DNA of 50,274 nucleotides from a virus. Made by a program: the position numbers and the translations under genes. The notes beneath the pieces are model-generated. The model saw nothing but the letters and a program-made list of their open reading frames with translations, did not search any database and was not told where the DNA came from. This document shows positions 13,996-20,561 of the stretch, one piece after another. The stretch lies in IMG/VR virus record IMGVR_UViG_3300046692_000219, positions 1-50,274 of that record. One strand, 5' to 3'. Position 1 is the first letter of the stretch. Every line of letters starts with the position of its first letter.

Positions 13996-14335
13996 GCCGA
14001 AGGGTCGCCTCAAGACGAAGCTGCATCTTCATGTCGTAGAGACCGTCTGCGAGGTCCCGCAGGTAATCGAGAGGAACGACTTGCCAGGTACGTCCCTGGG
14101 CCGTCGGAAGGGAGATCGCGGCGACGTGAATTCCGCGGCCTCCGTGCCGGACGAGGTCTCGGGCCAGGCTCCGGAGGTTGAATCGGCGGCGGTCCTTGAC
14201 CTGAAGGACGACAGCCACCACGCCCCCGCCGGCCGCCGCTACTTCCATGGCAGAGATATCGGGCTGCTCTTCGAGGAGAACGTCAACGATCTCCTTCTCG
14301 ATGGTGTAACCGACGCCCGTGTAATTCTGCTTCAT
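13988..14335 (-). CDS. Unrecognised early protein, possible nuclease-like fold
   Basis: 115 residues from ATG 14335. It follows a promoter (-10 at 14358-14363) and has an excellent GGAGGGG ribosome site. The pattern helix (TIEKEIVDVLLEE), strands (VVAVVLQVKD) and basic stretch (RRRFNLRSLARDLVRHGG) is compatible with a restriction-endonuclease-like or resolvase fold, with the QVK as a weak echo of (D/E)xK. I do not claim it. It is the first gene of a leftward unit that includes endonuclease VII and primase. Confidence 0.7.
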   Translation of the reverse strand: MKQNYTGVGYTIEKEIVDVLLEEQPDISAMEVAAAGGGVVAVVLQVKDRRRFNLRSLARDLVRHGGRGIHVAAISLPTAQGRTWQVVPLDYLRDLADGLYDMKMQLRLEATLRRG

Positions 14336-14357
14336 GTGGTTTCCCCTCCTACTTCTT

Positions 14358-14395
14358 AGCTTACGCGCTTCGACCCCTCGAAGCAACTTTTAGGG
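14358..14395 (-). promoter_or_regulatory. Leftward promoter with repeated element, copy 7 (TTGCTT type)
   Basis: The element (14374-14395) supplies -35 TTGCTT (plus positions 14381-14386). Exactly 17 bases on is -10 TAAGCT (14358-14363), giving a start about 15-20 bases before the ATG at 14335. The hexamers and spacing are those of a sigma-70-like housekeeping promoter. A protein bound at the element would cover the -35 box. Confidence 0.75.
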
Positions 14396-14401
14396 TGTGA
14401 C

Positions 14402-15217
14402 TTAGAACTCTTCGTCAATATCCGTAAGGCGCATGTTGGTCCGGTTGAAGTCGTACGACGAGAAAGTCTCGCCACTCGCATCCACCAGGCCCTCACGGTT
14501 CTTGACGGCACTCACATGGAGAATCGTGCTGTCCATGCCGTCGACTTCCTTGTGAATGGTGAGGATCAGCGAAGGCACGCGGCCGATCTTCCCCTTCACG
14601 CCGGAAAGCGGAATGGGCTTCAGGCCGTCCGAGTGCTCACCGGTCACGTGGTGCAGCGACAGGACATGAGCCTTGGTCTCCCGCGCCATGTCGCTCATGT
14701 ACTCGCACATGGCTTCCAGGCCGAAGGTGAAGCCCTCCGCGTCTGCGGACGCTCCCCCGTCGACGTTCGTGATGTTGTCCACCACGATGAGATGCGGGTA
14801 GCAGCCGAACACCTCGTGATAGGCGGACAGGTCGCGTTCGATGTCCAAGGGGGTTGGCCGGGCGTTGTAGTTGAACCTGACCCACCAGCGCTGACCTAGG
14901 GCCGAGTAGTACTCGCCGAAGTCGTCCACGATCAGCTTCCGCTTGATCGTCTTGACGCTCTCGCCGGTGATGATGGCCGTGGCCCTGGAAAGCTGCGTGG
15001 CAGCTCCGGAGTCGGCACTGAAGTACAGGCACGGCAGGTTGCCGTACATCGCGAGGTTCAGAGCGAAGAGGCTCTTGCCCGTACCAGGTCCCGCGGCTAT
15101 GAGGCTGAACTCACCTCTGCGGAACTCGACTTCGTGGCGCTGTAGCCCCTTGAAGGGGCTCGGAAGCGGCTCGCCGGCCGCCCCCTTCACTCCGACGCTC
15201 TGTGCGAGCGAGTACAT
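14402..15217 (-). CDS. DnaB-like (RecA-fold) replicative helicase/ATPase
   Basis: 271 residues. Walker A is AAGPGTGKSL (41-50). The Walker B-like motif LIVVDNITNVDG lies near 140. VLSLHHVTGEHSDG resembles the DnaB/KaiC sensor (H4) region. An N-terminal DnaB domain is missing, so this is the core ATPase alone, as in other actinophages of this organisation. It would unwind DNA at the phage fork with the encoded primase and polymerase. Start ATG 15217 with a GGGAGG ribosome site. Its leader contains a regulatory element, a terminator hairpin and, further upstream, a promoter. Confidence 0.85.
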   Translation of the reverse strand: MYSLAQSVGVKGAAGEPLPSPFKGLQRHEVEFRRGEFSLIAAGPGTGKSLFALNLAMYGNLPCLYFSADSGAATQLSRATAIITGESVKTIKRKLIVDDFGEYYSALGQRWWVRFNYNARPTPLDIERDLSAYHEVFGCYPHLIVVDNITNVDGGASADAEGFTFGLEAMCEYMSDMARETKAHVLSLHHVTGEHSDGLKPIPLSGVKGKIGRVPSLILTIHKEVDGMDSTILHVSAVKNREGLVDASGETFSSYDFNRTNMRLTDIDEEF

Positions 15218-15250
15218 CAGTCACCCTCCCTTGAGGGGCCGGAATCCCGA

Positions 15251-15273
15251 CCCCTCGAAACAACTTTTACGGG
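15251..15273 (-). promoter_or_regulatory. Repeated regulatory element, copy 8 (TTGTTT type)
   Basis: Begins CCCCTCGAAACAACTTTTAC, 34 bases upstream of the helicase ATG and just downstream (in transcription order) of a terminator hairpin. No -10 is present at the expected distance. Confidence 0.7.
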
Positions 15274-15274
15274 T

Positions 15275-15299
15275 AAAAACAAGCCCGTTCACCGGGCCT
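15275..15299 (-). terminator. Terminator in the helicase leader
   Basis: On the minus strand GCCCGG-TGAA-CGGGC is followed by TTGTTTTTA. It lies after the nuclease gene but also after the promoter at 15313-15341, whose transcripts would meet it within about 30 bases. Confidence 0.7.
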
Positions 15300-15312
15300 C
15301 TTTCCTACTCTC

Positions 15313-15350
15313 AGCTTACCTCGGGGTTCCCCTCGAAGCAACTTTATCGG
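15313..15350 (-). promoter_or_regulatory. Leftward promoter with repeated element, copy 9 (TTGCTT type)
   Basis: The element at 15329-15350 gives -35 TTGCTT (15336-15341). Its -10 TAAGCT is at 15313-15318, spacing 17. The 12 bases beyond the -10 resemble those at the 14358 promoter (TAAGCT then AGA and GTAGGA). The site overlaps the stop codon of the Cas4-like gene. Confidence 0.75.
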
Positions 15351-16126
15351 CGTGAAAAAGAGCAGGCATGTCGCACGTCACAAAAACGGCAGCCAAAGCC
15401 AGGGCTCGCCGGGAAGTCGCCCCGCTTCACTCCCGCATCCATGGCGGCGTACCTCTCTCCCACTTGCTCTTCCGTGATCTCGTGCAGCTTCACAACACGA
15501 GACAGGTTCCCGTTCTTCGCCAGGTACCAATCCCCTGTATTCACAGGGACGTTGAAGACCTTCTCCATTGCCACCTTGTAAGTCTCAAGCTGGAACTTGG
15601 ACTTGGTGGTGCCGGTCTTGAGGTCCCGTACCCGCAGCGAATCGTCAGGCTCGAACACCAACTGGTCGATGTACCCGCGGACTTGAATGCCGCCGATCTC
15701 CGTCTTGAAGTACAGCTCCAGCGCGTCATCCCCGCTGGGCGTCATCCAGATTTCGGGCTGCTTCTCCTGGGCCCACTCCACATACCTGCGCGTGTGCTCC
15801 TGGCCCAGGACGTACCGGCGCTCGATGTCCTCGCCTCCGGTGCCGTTGGCGGACAGCCACCGGTCCGTGTTCGGCTCCTTGTCCAGGGCCTTGTTCACCA
15901 GGGCGCTGTACTGGTCGGAGAAGAGCTGTACGGCCTCGTCGGTGCTCATGGTCCGCTTCGATCGCTCCACGGCCTCAGCGGCGCTGTGGAAGGCCGTGCC
16001 GTGTGCCGACCAGGCGGCCGGTACGGGCACTACTCGTTCAACGCGCTGGAGGTAGAACCGCCAGGCGCACTCTTCGTACTGCTGAGTCTGAGAGACGCTT
16101 CGGGGCTGAGTAGCGATGTCGGTCAA
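15344..16126 (-). CDS. Cas4/RecB-family exonuclease
   Basis: 260 residues from TTG 16126, overlapping the preceding TGA (TTGA). It has PD-(D/E)xK nuclease motifs: GYIDQLVF (Asp), RVRDLKTGT (D and K) and the QLETYKVAM helix. Four cysteines typical of the Cas4/AddB iron-sulfur cluster are present: C20 (YEECAWRFY) and C246, C249, C255 (CRFCDVRHAC). It should be a single-strand-specific exonuclease used in phage recombination. The same gene lies upstream of the helicase in L5-like phages. It is not evidence for CRISPR; no array is present. Confidence 0.9.
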   Translation of the reverse strand: MTDIATQPRSVSQTQQYEECAWRFYLQRVERVVPVPAAWSAHGTAFHSAAEAVERSKRTMSTDEAVQLFSDQYSALVNKALDKEPNTDRWLSANGTGGEDIERRYVLGQEHTRRYVEWAQEKQPEIWMTPSGDDALELYFKTEIGGIQVRGYIDQLVFEPDDSLRVRDLKTGTTKSKFQLETYKVAMEKVFNVPVNTGDWYLAKNGNLSRVVKLHEITEEQVGERYAAMDAGVKRGDFPASPGFGCRFCDVRHACSFSRR

Positions 16127-16485
16127 CGGGCCACCTTCGGGCAGAGTCGGACGTACGTGTGGTTGGGGCTGCTCGGGAAGAGCGGGTGAGGGAACTGGTT
16201 CTCCTGTCGCTCGATCGTGATGTCGATGAGGCGAACGCCGTAGTCCCTCCACACCCTCTCCTCAAGGTCGACCAGGTCTTGGATCTCCCGGTCGGAGAGG
16301 TTGTCTCCGTAGGCGATGTCCCAGTACTCGCCAACGGGGTTCGCGATGCTGTGGACGATGAGCAAATTTGTGTCCTGAGTGATCCGCGTGCGGATCGTCT
16401 TGCTGGACTCGATCTCGTCCAGCACGGCCAACCGGCTTGTCACCTGCATGTCAGGTGAAGCGAGGCGCACCGCGGTACCGACCAT
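16123..16485 (-). CDS. First gene of the helicase/Cas4 unit, unknown function
   Basis: 120 residues. ATG 16485 is chosen over GTG 16491 because it lies 5 bases from GGGAG. The product has strand-rich beginnings (AVRLASPDMQVTSRLAVLDE) and an acidic middle (LSDREIQDLVDLEERVWRDYG). Not recognised. The gene follows the divergent-looking control gap 16492-16828 and couples by TTGA to the Cas4-like gene. Confidence 0.7.
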   Translation of the reverse strand: MVGTAVRLASPDMQVTSRLAVLDEIESSKTIRTRITQDTNLLIVHSIANPVGEYWDIAYGDNLSDREIQDLVDLEERVWRDYGVRLIDITIERQENQFPHPLFPSSPNHTYVRLCPKVAR

Positions 16486-16564
16486 GATCACTCCCTAGTT
16501 CGGTCGCAACCCGTCCCCTGCGTTGCGATCGCAAGCATGAGCCTATGGCAACACAACGTTGAAA

Positions 16565-16585
16565 CCCCTCGAAACAACTGTGACG
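16565..16585 (-). promoter_or_regulatory. Repeated regulatory element, copy 10 (TTGTTT type)
   Basis: Begins CCCCTCGAAACAACTGTGAC, 80 bases upstream of ATG 16485. The distal T-run is degraded. Seventeen bases past TTGTTT is GTGTTG, a poor -10. Confidence 0.65.
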
Positions 16586-16704
16586 TGGGCCACTTACTGG
16601 CGGTTACACGTTTGCCTTGACCTGCACTGTTACGCAGCCGTTACCTAAGCCGTACAACCCTTTGTGAAGAGGCCCTTCAGACTACGTTCGAATCTAGTTC
16701 GAAA

Positions 16705-16731
16705 AAACGAAAGGCCCCGCAATGCGGGGCC
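16705..16731 (-). terminator. Terminator of the repressor candidate gene
   Basis: GGCCCCGC-ATT-GCGGGGCC on the minus strand is followed by TTTCGTTTTTTC, about 100 bases after the gene stop, so the gene appears to be transcribed alone. Confidence 0.75.
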
Positions 16732-16828
16732 CTGGGCTGAGATGATCTAGTTGTCCGGTTCGCAAGTGCTTCAAGGCTCCTTCACCCGAAGTTCACTTCC
16801 GGTTTGCTGGTTCCTACCTGTGCGGTGA

Positions 16829-17326
16829 TCACTCAGACGGCACGTCAGGTAGTCGGAAGTGCTTCAGATCGGCCAGGGGCGGAGCACCCTTCTCATAGGG
16901 GTAGCGGACCACCAGGCGATCGTCACGGGGCTCCCGTGGCTCGAAGGCCCAGGGCTTCTCCCTCTCTGTGTCGTAGGAGAGGACCACGTTCTTCTCACGT
17001 ACGCGCTTCTCGAAGTTCAGGGCGTCGCGCCGCTGCCGGTCCGACAGCTCTCTGTCCCCGAGCCTGACCCGTAGCCAGAGCCGTAGGGACTGGATGGGGA
17101 ACATGGCGTGATGGGAGCCGGCCTCCTGGGTGGCGTGGACCCGCCACACCTTGGCGATCTCTGCACTGGCGTCGTTGGAGAACGGCCGACGCTCCAGCCC
17201 GAGCTTCTGGAACCTCTTGTTCACGGCCTGCGGCGTGACCCCGTACTTCTCAGCGATCTCCCGGTTGTTCATCCGTCCCATAACGAACAACCTGGTCATC
17301 TCGGCATCGCTGGGCAGCTTGGTCAT
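16829..17326 (-). CDS. HTH protein, probable immunity repressor
   Basis: 165 residues. A helix-turn-helix lies at about 18-42 (MNNREIAEKYGVTPQAVNKRF), followed by a mixed alpha/beta C-terminal part rich in Arg and aromatic residues. ATG 17326 is preferred over an upstream in-frame start because of GAGGA 8 bases upstream. It has its own promoter carrying a copy of the repeated element and its own terminator, and sits at the upstream end of the early arm, where L5-like phages keep their repressor. An asymmetric site without dyad symmetry fits a protein that binds as a monomer, as the L5 repressor does. Repressor identity is inferred from context. Confidence 0.65.
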   Translation of the reverse strand: MTKLPSDAEMTRLFVMGRMNNREIAEKYGVTPQAVNKRFQKLGLERRPFSNDASAEIAKVWRVHATQEAGSHHAMFPIQSLRLWLRVRLGDRELSDRQRRDALNFEKRVREKNVVLSYDTEREKPWAFEPREPRDDRLVVRYPYEKGAPPLADLKHFRLPDVPSE

Positions 17327-17363
17327 GGGCCATCCTCGGTCATGGTTTGTTGATCTTGGCGGG

Positions 17364-17401
17364 AGCATACAGACTCTGTACCCCTCGAAGCAACTCGGGG
17401 G
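17364..17401 (-). promoter_or_regulatory. Promoter of repressor candidate with repeated element, copy 11 (TTGCTT type)
   Basis: -35 TTGCTT (17388-17393), 18-base spacer, -10 TATGCT (17364-17369); the ATG is 38 bases further on. The element begins CCCCTCGAAGCAACTCGGGG, conserved at the -35 side but not in the distal T-run. Binding here would give autoregulation. Confidence 0.75.
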
Positions 17402-17771
17402 GCCAATGCGGGAGCAAACTCACTAGCAACGGTGTGAACTGGATCTCACTTCAGCAATCCCTTTCCTCTACCTACTACCAGGGACACATACATCATTAGT
17501 GAGAGAGCGAGTGAAACGAGCGAACGAACAGACAAAATGATCTGAGTTACCTGTGTGTAGTTCAAGAATTACTGTTGAAAACTTCAGCAACAGCGTTTCC
17601 GAAGCTATTGAGTGGTCTAGACCTAGTAGCGACCAGGTCTCTTTGAACTTCCTCCTGTTGATCCCTTCGTAGAGGGCCTGTGGGCCTTCCGAAGGTGTGG
17701 TCCTGGAGGACGGCCCCGGCTGCCAGACAAGTAACCGGCCGGGGCCCATAACTTGCAGCCATGGAGGGCCC
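17402..17771. other. Non-coding gap before the late region; candidate cos or promoter zone
   Basis: No supported gene. The stretch 17430-17640 is visibly more AT-rich than its surroundings. It contains repeated GAGCGA/AACGAGCGAAC motifs near 17505-17530 and an inverted repeat AGACCT/AGGTCT near 17620-17640. Arms GGCCCCGGC (17712-17720) and GCCGGGGCC (17738-17746) form another. A possible rightward promoter is TTACCT (17547-17552), 17 bases, TACTGT (17570-17575). Position between the two arms and before HNH/terminase genes suits a cohesive end. Confidence 0.45.
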
Positions 17772-18095
17772 GTGCCGAGAGCCAAGAGCATCTGTCTACG
17801 AGACGGCTGCACCTCCGTGACTGTGAAGGATGGGCGCTGCGCGTCTCACCAGGTTCGCCGGGGTTGGGACAGGGTCTCTGCCCGTAACCGGAGTCGGCCT
17901 GGTGACTGGTCAACCCGGCGAGCGAAGACGCTGGCCAGGGACCGCTTTCAGTGTCGCAAATGTCGCTCAAGATCGGACCTTGAGATAGACCACATTCGTC
18001 CGATCGCCAAGGGCGGCACATGGGAGCTGGACAACCTCTGGACCCTTTGCCGTCCATGTCATCGTCAGAAGACATACGGCGAGGACCGCCAATAA
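17772..18095 (+). CDS. HNH endonuclease next to terminase
   Basis: 107 residues from GTG 17772, 4 bases after GGAGGG. An N-terminal cysteine group (ICLRDGC, GRCASH) precedes the HNH core CRKCRSRSDLEIDHIRP, then NLWTLCRPCHRQKT, with zinc pairs CxxC on both sides and D-H as the catalytic pair. HNH proteins beside terminase are common in cos-type phages with HK97-like packaging, where they nick or support terminase cleavage. It is the first late gene and precedes the tRNAs. Confidence 0.88.
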   Translation: MPRAKSICLRDGCTSVTVKDGRCASHQVRRGWDRVSARNRSRPGDWSTRRAKTLARDRFQCRKCRSRSDLEIDHIRPIAKGGTWELDNLWTLCRPCHRQKTYGEDRQ

Positions 18096-18106
18096 GTCTG
18101 ACTTAA

Positions 18107-18182
18107 TCTCTGATAGCTCAGTTGGCAGAGCAGCGGACTGTTAATCCGCGAGTCCCTGGTTCGAGTCCAGGTCGGGGAGCCA
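18107..18182 (+). tRNA. tRNA-Asn (GTT)
   Basis: A full cloverleaf: acceptor TCTCTGA pairing with TCGGGGA (two G-U pairs), D arm GCTC...GAGC, anticodon stem GCGGA/TCCGC with loop CTGTTAA (anticodon GTT), five-base variable loop, T arm CCTGG-TTCGAGT-CCAGG, discriminator G and encoded CCA. L5-like phages also carry tRNA-Asn near the left end. Confidence 0.9.
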
Positions 18183-18199
18183 TGCGGGTCGCACCCGCA
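18183..18199. repeat. Hairpin between the tRNA genes
   Basis: TGCGGGT-CGC-ACCCGCA, a perfect 7-bp stem directly after the tRNA-Asn CCA. It may act in processing or as a weak terminator. Confidence 0.5.
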
Positions 18200-18239
18200 G
18201 GCCCAGGGAACCGGTCGCGCGCAACCCGAACCCTGAGCG

Positions 18240-18312
18240 GTGCCCGTCGTCTAGTGGCCCAGGACTCCTCCCCTTCCGGGAGGCGACGCCGGTTCGAATC
18301 CGGTCGAGCACA
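18240..18312 (+). tRNA. tRNA-Glu-like gene with degenerate anticodon loop (possible pseudo-tRNA)
   Basis: Resembles actinobacterial tRNA-Glu: GTCGTCTAGTGG D-arm start, T arm GCCGG-TTCGAAT-CCGGT, acceptor GTGCCCG/CGAGCAC with one C-A mismatch. The anticodon stem CCTCC/GGAGG leaves loop CCTTCCG, giving TTC at 34-36 but C at position 33 instead of the near-universal T, and C at 37. CCA is not encoded (ACCG). It may be decayed, or used for something other than decoding. Confidence 0.6.
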
Positions 18313-18322
18313 CCGCCTTGCA

Positions 18323-18355
18323 GCCGTCCGCCCTCTGGGGCCGGGCGGCTTTTTT
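18323..18355 (+). terminator. Terminator after the tRNA cluster
   Basis: GCCGTCCG (18323-18330) pairs with CGGGCGGC (18342-18349) and is followed by six T. It would end the HNH/tRNA transcript, leaving the terminase operon to readthrough or its own promoter. Confidence 0.8.
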
Positions 18356-18380
18356 CATTCATTCACTCCGGAGGTTCGCC

Positions 18381-18560
18381 ATGTATGCCGTCGACTGCAA
18401 CGGCCACTGCGACGACTGCCCCTTCACCTGGTGCAGCACCGCGCCGGCCACCAGGCCGAGCAAGGCCCAGCAGCGCAAGGGATGGCGGCAGGACGCTCTT
18501 GAGGAGCTGGACGACCTTGCGGACCTCTATGGGGTCGATGCGGGTCAGGTGAGGCTCTGA
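18381..18560 (+). CDS. Small zinc-finger-like protein before terminase
   Basis: 59 residues from ATG 18381 with GGAGG 6 bases upstream. Four cysteines at 6, 10, 13 and 18 (DCNGHCDDCPFTWC) should bind zinc. The rest is a charged helix (QQRKGWRQDALEELDDLADLYG). Its stop overlaps the terminase small subunit start (TGATGA), so it may belong to the packaging complex. Not recognised further. Confidence 0.7.
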   Translation: MYAVDCNGHCDDCPFTWCSTAPATRPSKAQQRKGWRQDALEELDDLADLYGVDAGQVRL

Positions 18561-18985
18561 TGACACGAGGACCCAAGCCCAAGCCGAACGCCGTGCGACG
18601 CAACAAGCACGAGCACGCCCAGGAGCTGGAGGCGGCTGTCCAGCCGGGCCGGGAAATGCCCCGCGGCCTCGGGATCACCACAGCTGGGGGCAAGCGCTTC
18701 TGGCGCACCTGGTCCACGTCACCCCAGACGCAGGGGTGGACAGAGACGGACTGGACCGAGCTGGAGATCACCACGAAGTTGGTGGACGAGTTCTACCGGG
18801 GCGAACTGAAACTCGCCTCCGAAATCCGCATGCGTGTCGCCAAGTGGGGAGCCACGGTCGAGGACCGCTCCAGGCTGCGCATGAAGATCGATGACGAATC
18901 CGAGGAAACGCCCGGCAAGGCGGACTCGGACCTTTCTGTTTCTGACATGGACGAGGAGCTGTTCAAGCTGCTTAACGACGCATAG
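18560..18985 (+). CDS. Terminase small subunit (P27-like)
   Basis: 141 residues. The basic start (TRGPKPKPNAVRRNKH) and following segment match the P27/phage terminase small-subunit style. The helical middle (WTELEITTKLVDEFYRGELK) and acidic C-terminus (MDEELFKLLNDA) suit oligomerisation and large-subunit contact. It would recognise the packaging site and hand DNA to the large subunit encoded 13 bases downstream. Confidence 0.8.
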   Translation: MTRGPKPKPNAVRRNKHEHAQELEAAVQPGREMPRGLGITTAGGKRFWRTWSTSPQTQGWTETDWTELEITTKLVDEFYRGELKLASEIRMRVAKWGATVEDRSRLRMKIDDESEETPGKADSDLSVSDMDEELFKLLNDA

Positions 18986-18998
18986 GAGGTGATGTGGG

Positions 18999-20561
18999 AT
19001 GCCTCAGACGGGAAACATTCCGAAGGGCGTCCCACACCCGACTAGGAGTCTCGGCTACCAGATCATTCGGTGGGCCCAGAAGTACATTGTCCAGCCTGAC
19101 GGCGAGGACGCCGGCCAGCCTTGGAAGTTCACTCCTGAGCAATTGCGCTTCGTCCTTTGGATGTACGCGATTGATGAGAACGGCCGTTGGCTGTATCGCA
19201 CCGCGGCCCTTCGTAGGGCTAAGGGCTGGGGCAAGACACCGCTTCTCGCTGCACTCTGCATTGTCGAGTTCGTAGGCCCTGCCAGATTCTCTCACTTCGA
19301 TGAGAACGGCATGCCTGTCGGCAAGCGGGTGCCTCTGCCTCTGGTGCAGATCGCGGCTACCTCGTTGGATCAGACGGCTAACACCCGAGACATGATTCGC
19401 GGAATGCTCGCCGAGTCTCCTGCCGAGGCCGAGTACAACATCGAAATCGGCAAGGGCCTGATCCAGTTCAAGGACGGCCGGCCCGGACGCATTGAGCCGG
19501 TTACTTCGTCTTCTCGTGGATTGGAAGGTGCCCGGCCTACGTTTGTTGTGTGTGACGAGGTCCATCACTGGATTGAGTCGAACCAGGGCGTCTATGTCTG
19601 GGAAACGCTCGACCGAAACGTTCAGAAGACTGCGGGTGCCGGTTCTCGTCTGATCGAGACGACGAACGCCTACAACCCGAACGAGAACAGTATTGCCCAG
19701 CGGACGCATGAAGCCGTCCTCGGGACTGCCACACGCCTTCTCTACGACTGTGTGGAGGCAGAGAAGGACGTAGACCTCAAGGACCGCGAGGCGGTCATTG
19801 TGGCCATCATCGACGCCTACGGGGATTCCCATTGGGTCGACGTCGAGGGCATCGCTGATGCGATCCAGGACCCGCGTACTCCTGCCGCTGTCGCATACCG
19901 CTTCTACCTGAACAACATTCAGGAGAACGCAGACGGCTGGATGTCCAAGGACGAATGGGAGCTGTGCTTCCAGGACGACGATCCGATCCGTCCTGGTGAC
20001 CAGATCGCAATTGGCTTCGACGGATCGATCCGAGGCGACGCCACAGGTTTGGTGGGCTGCCGTCTTCGGGACGGCAAGTTGTTCCTGCTTCACCTTCAGG
20101 AGAACCCCAGGGACCCGAATCAGCCGGACTGGGAAGTGGATGTCCTCGCGGTGGAAGCCGCGGTGGCCAACGCTTTTCGTACGTATCAGGTCGAGTGGTT
20201 CTACGGTGACCCGCCTTACTGGCAGGAAGCCATTGGGCGCTGGTCGATCGAGTACGGCGATGACTACGTATTCGAGTACTGGACCAACAAGCCAACGCGG
20301 ATGGCGCAGGCCACGGAGCGATTCCGAACCGCAGCCATGGTCCAAGACCTCAAGCATGAGAACGACGCAGACATTTCCCGTCACGTGCTGAACGCGGTGA
20401 CCCGCGATGTCCCCCAGGGAACCTTGATCATCAAGGACTCTCCCCGTTCCAAGAAGAAGATCGACCTAGCGGTGTGCGCGATTCTCGCATTCGAGGCGAG
20501 GGCGGATGCCATCGCAGATGGGCGGCTGAAGAAACGACGATCCAGAGTGGTGGGTTTCTAG
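18999..20561 (+). CDS. Terminase large subunit
   Basis: 520 residues. The ATPase domain has a Walker A-like RRAKGWGKTPLLAA (about 68-81) and Walker B TFVVCDEVHHW (about 180-190). The nuclease domain begins with IGFDGSIRGDATGLVG (about 337-352), whose first Asp is a catalytic metal ligand, with further acidic positions WFYGDPPYW and DLAVCAIL. It powers DNA translocation and cuts genome ends. Ribosome site AGGAGGTGA. A second ATG at 18992 is out of frame. The stop abuts the portal ATG. Confidence 0.95.
   Translation: MPQTGNIPKGVPHPTRSLGYQIIRWAQKYIVQPDGEDAGQPWKFTPEQLRFVLWMYAIDENGRWLYRTAALRRAKGWGKTPLLAALCIVEFVGPARFSHFDENGMPVGKRVPLPLVQIAATSLDQTANTRDMIRGMLAESPAEAEYNIEIGKGLIQFKDGRPGRIEPVTSSSRGLEGARPTFVVCDEVHHWIESNQGVYVWETLDRNVQKTAGAGSRLIETTNAYNPNENSIAQRTHEAVLGTATRLLYDCVEAEKDVDLKDREAVIVAIIDAYGDSHWVDVEGIADAIQDPRTPAAVAYRFYLNNIQENADGWMSKDEWELCFQDDDPIRPGDQIAIGFDGSIRGDATGLVGCRLRDGKLFLLHLQENPRDPNQPDWEVDVLAVEAAVANAFRTYQVEWFYGDPPYWQEAIGRWSIEYGDDYVFEYWTNKPTRMAQATERFRTAAMVQDLKHENDADISRHVLNAVTRDVPQGTLIIKDSPRSKKKIDLAVCAILAFEARADAIADGRLKKRRSRVVGF

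Larger units (their letters stand above)
16492..16828. other. Non-coding control gap between early operon and repressor candidate
   Basis: No gene seen. It contains copy 10 of the regulatory element, a terminator for the rightmost gene, the palindrome TTCGAA-TCTAG-TTCGAA at about 16688-16704, and a TAGGCT hexamer near 16540 resembling the -10 boxes elsewhere, though wrongly spaced from the element. This is where a main leftward early promoter would be expected. Confidence 0.5.

Noticed and set aside
1164-17401. The repeated 20-base element as a CRISPR array
   Set aside because: Copies are kilobases apart and not separated by regular spacers. The Cas4-like gene is a normal phage recombination nuclease.
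17697-17771. N-terminal extension of the HNH protein
   Set aside because: It overlaps an inverted repeat and has no ribosome site, whereas GTG 17772 does.
18240-18312. Calling the second tRNA-like gene a normal tRNA-Glu
   Set aside because: Position 33 and 37 bases, acceptor mismatch and missing CCA make ordinary function doubtful.
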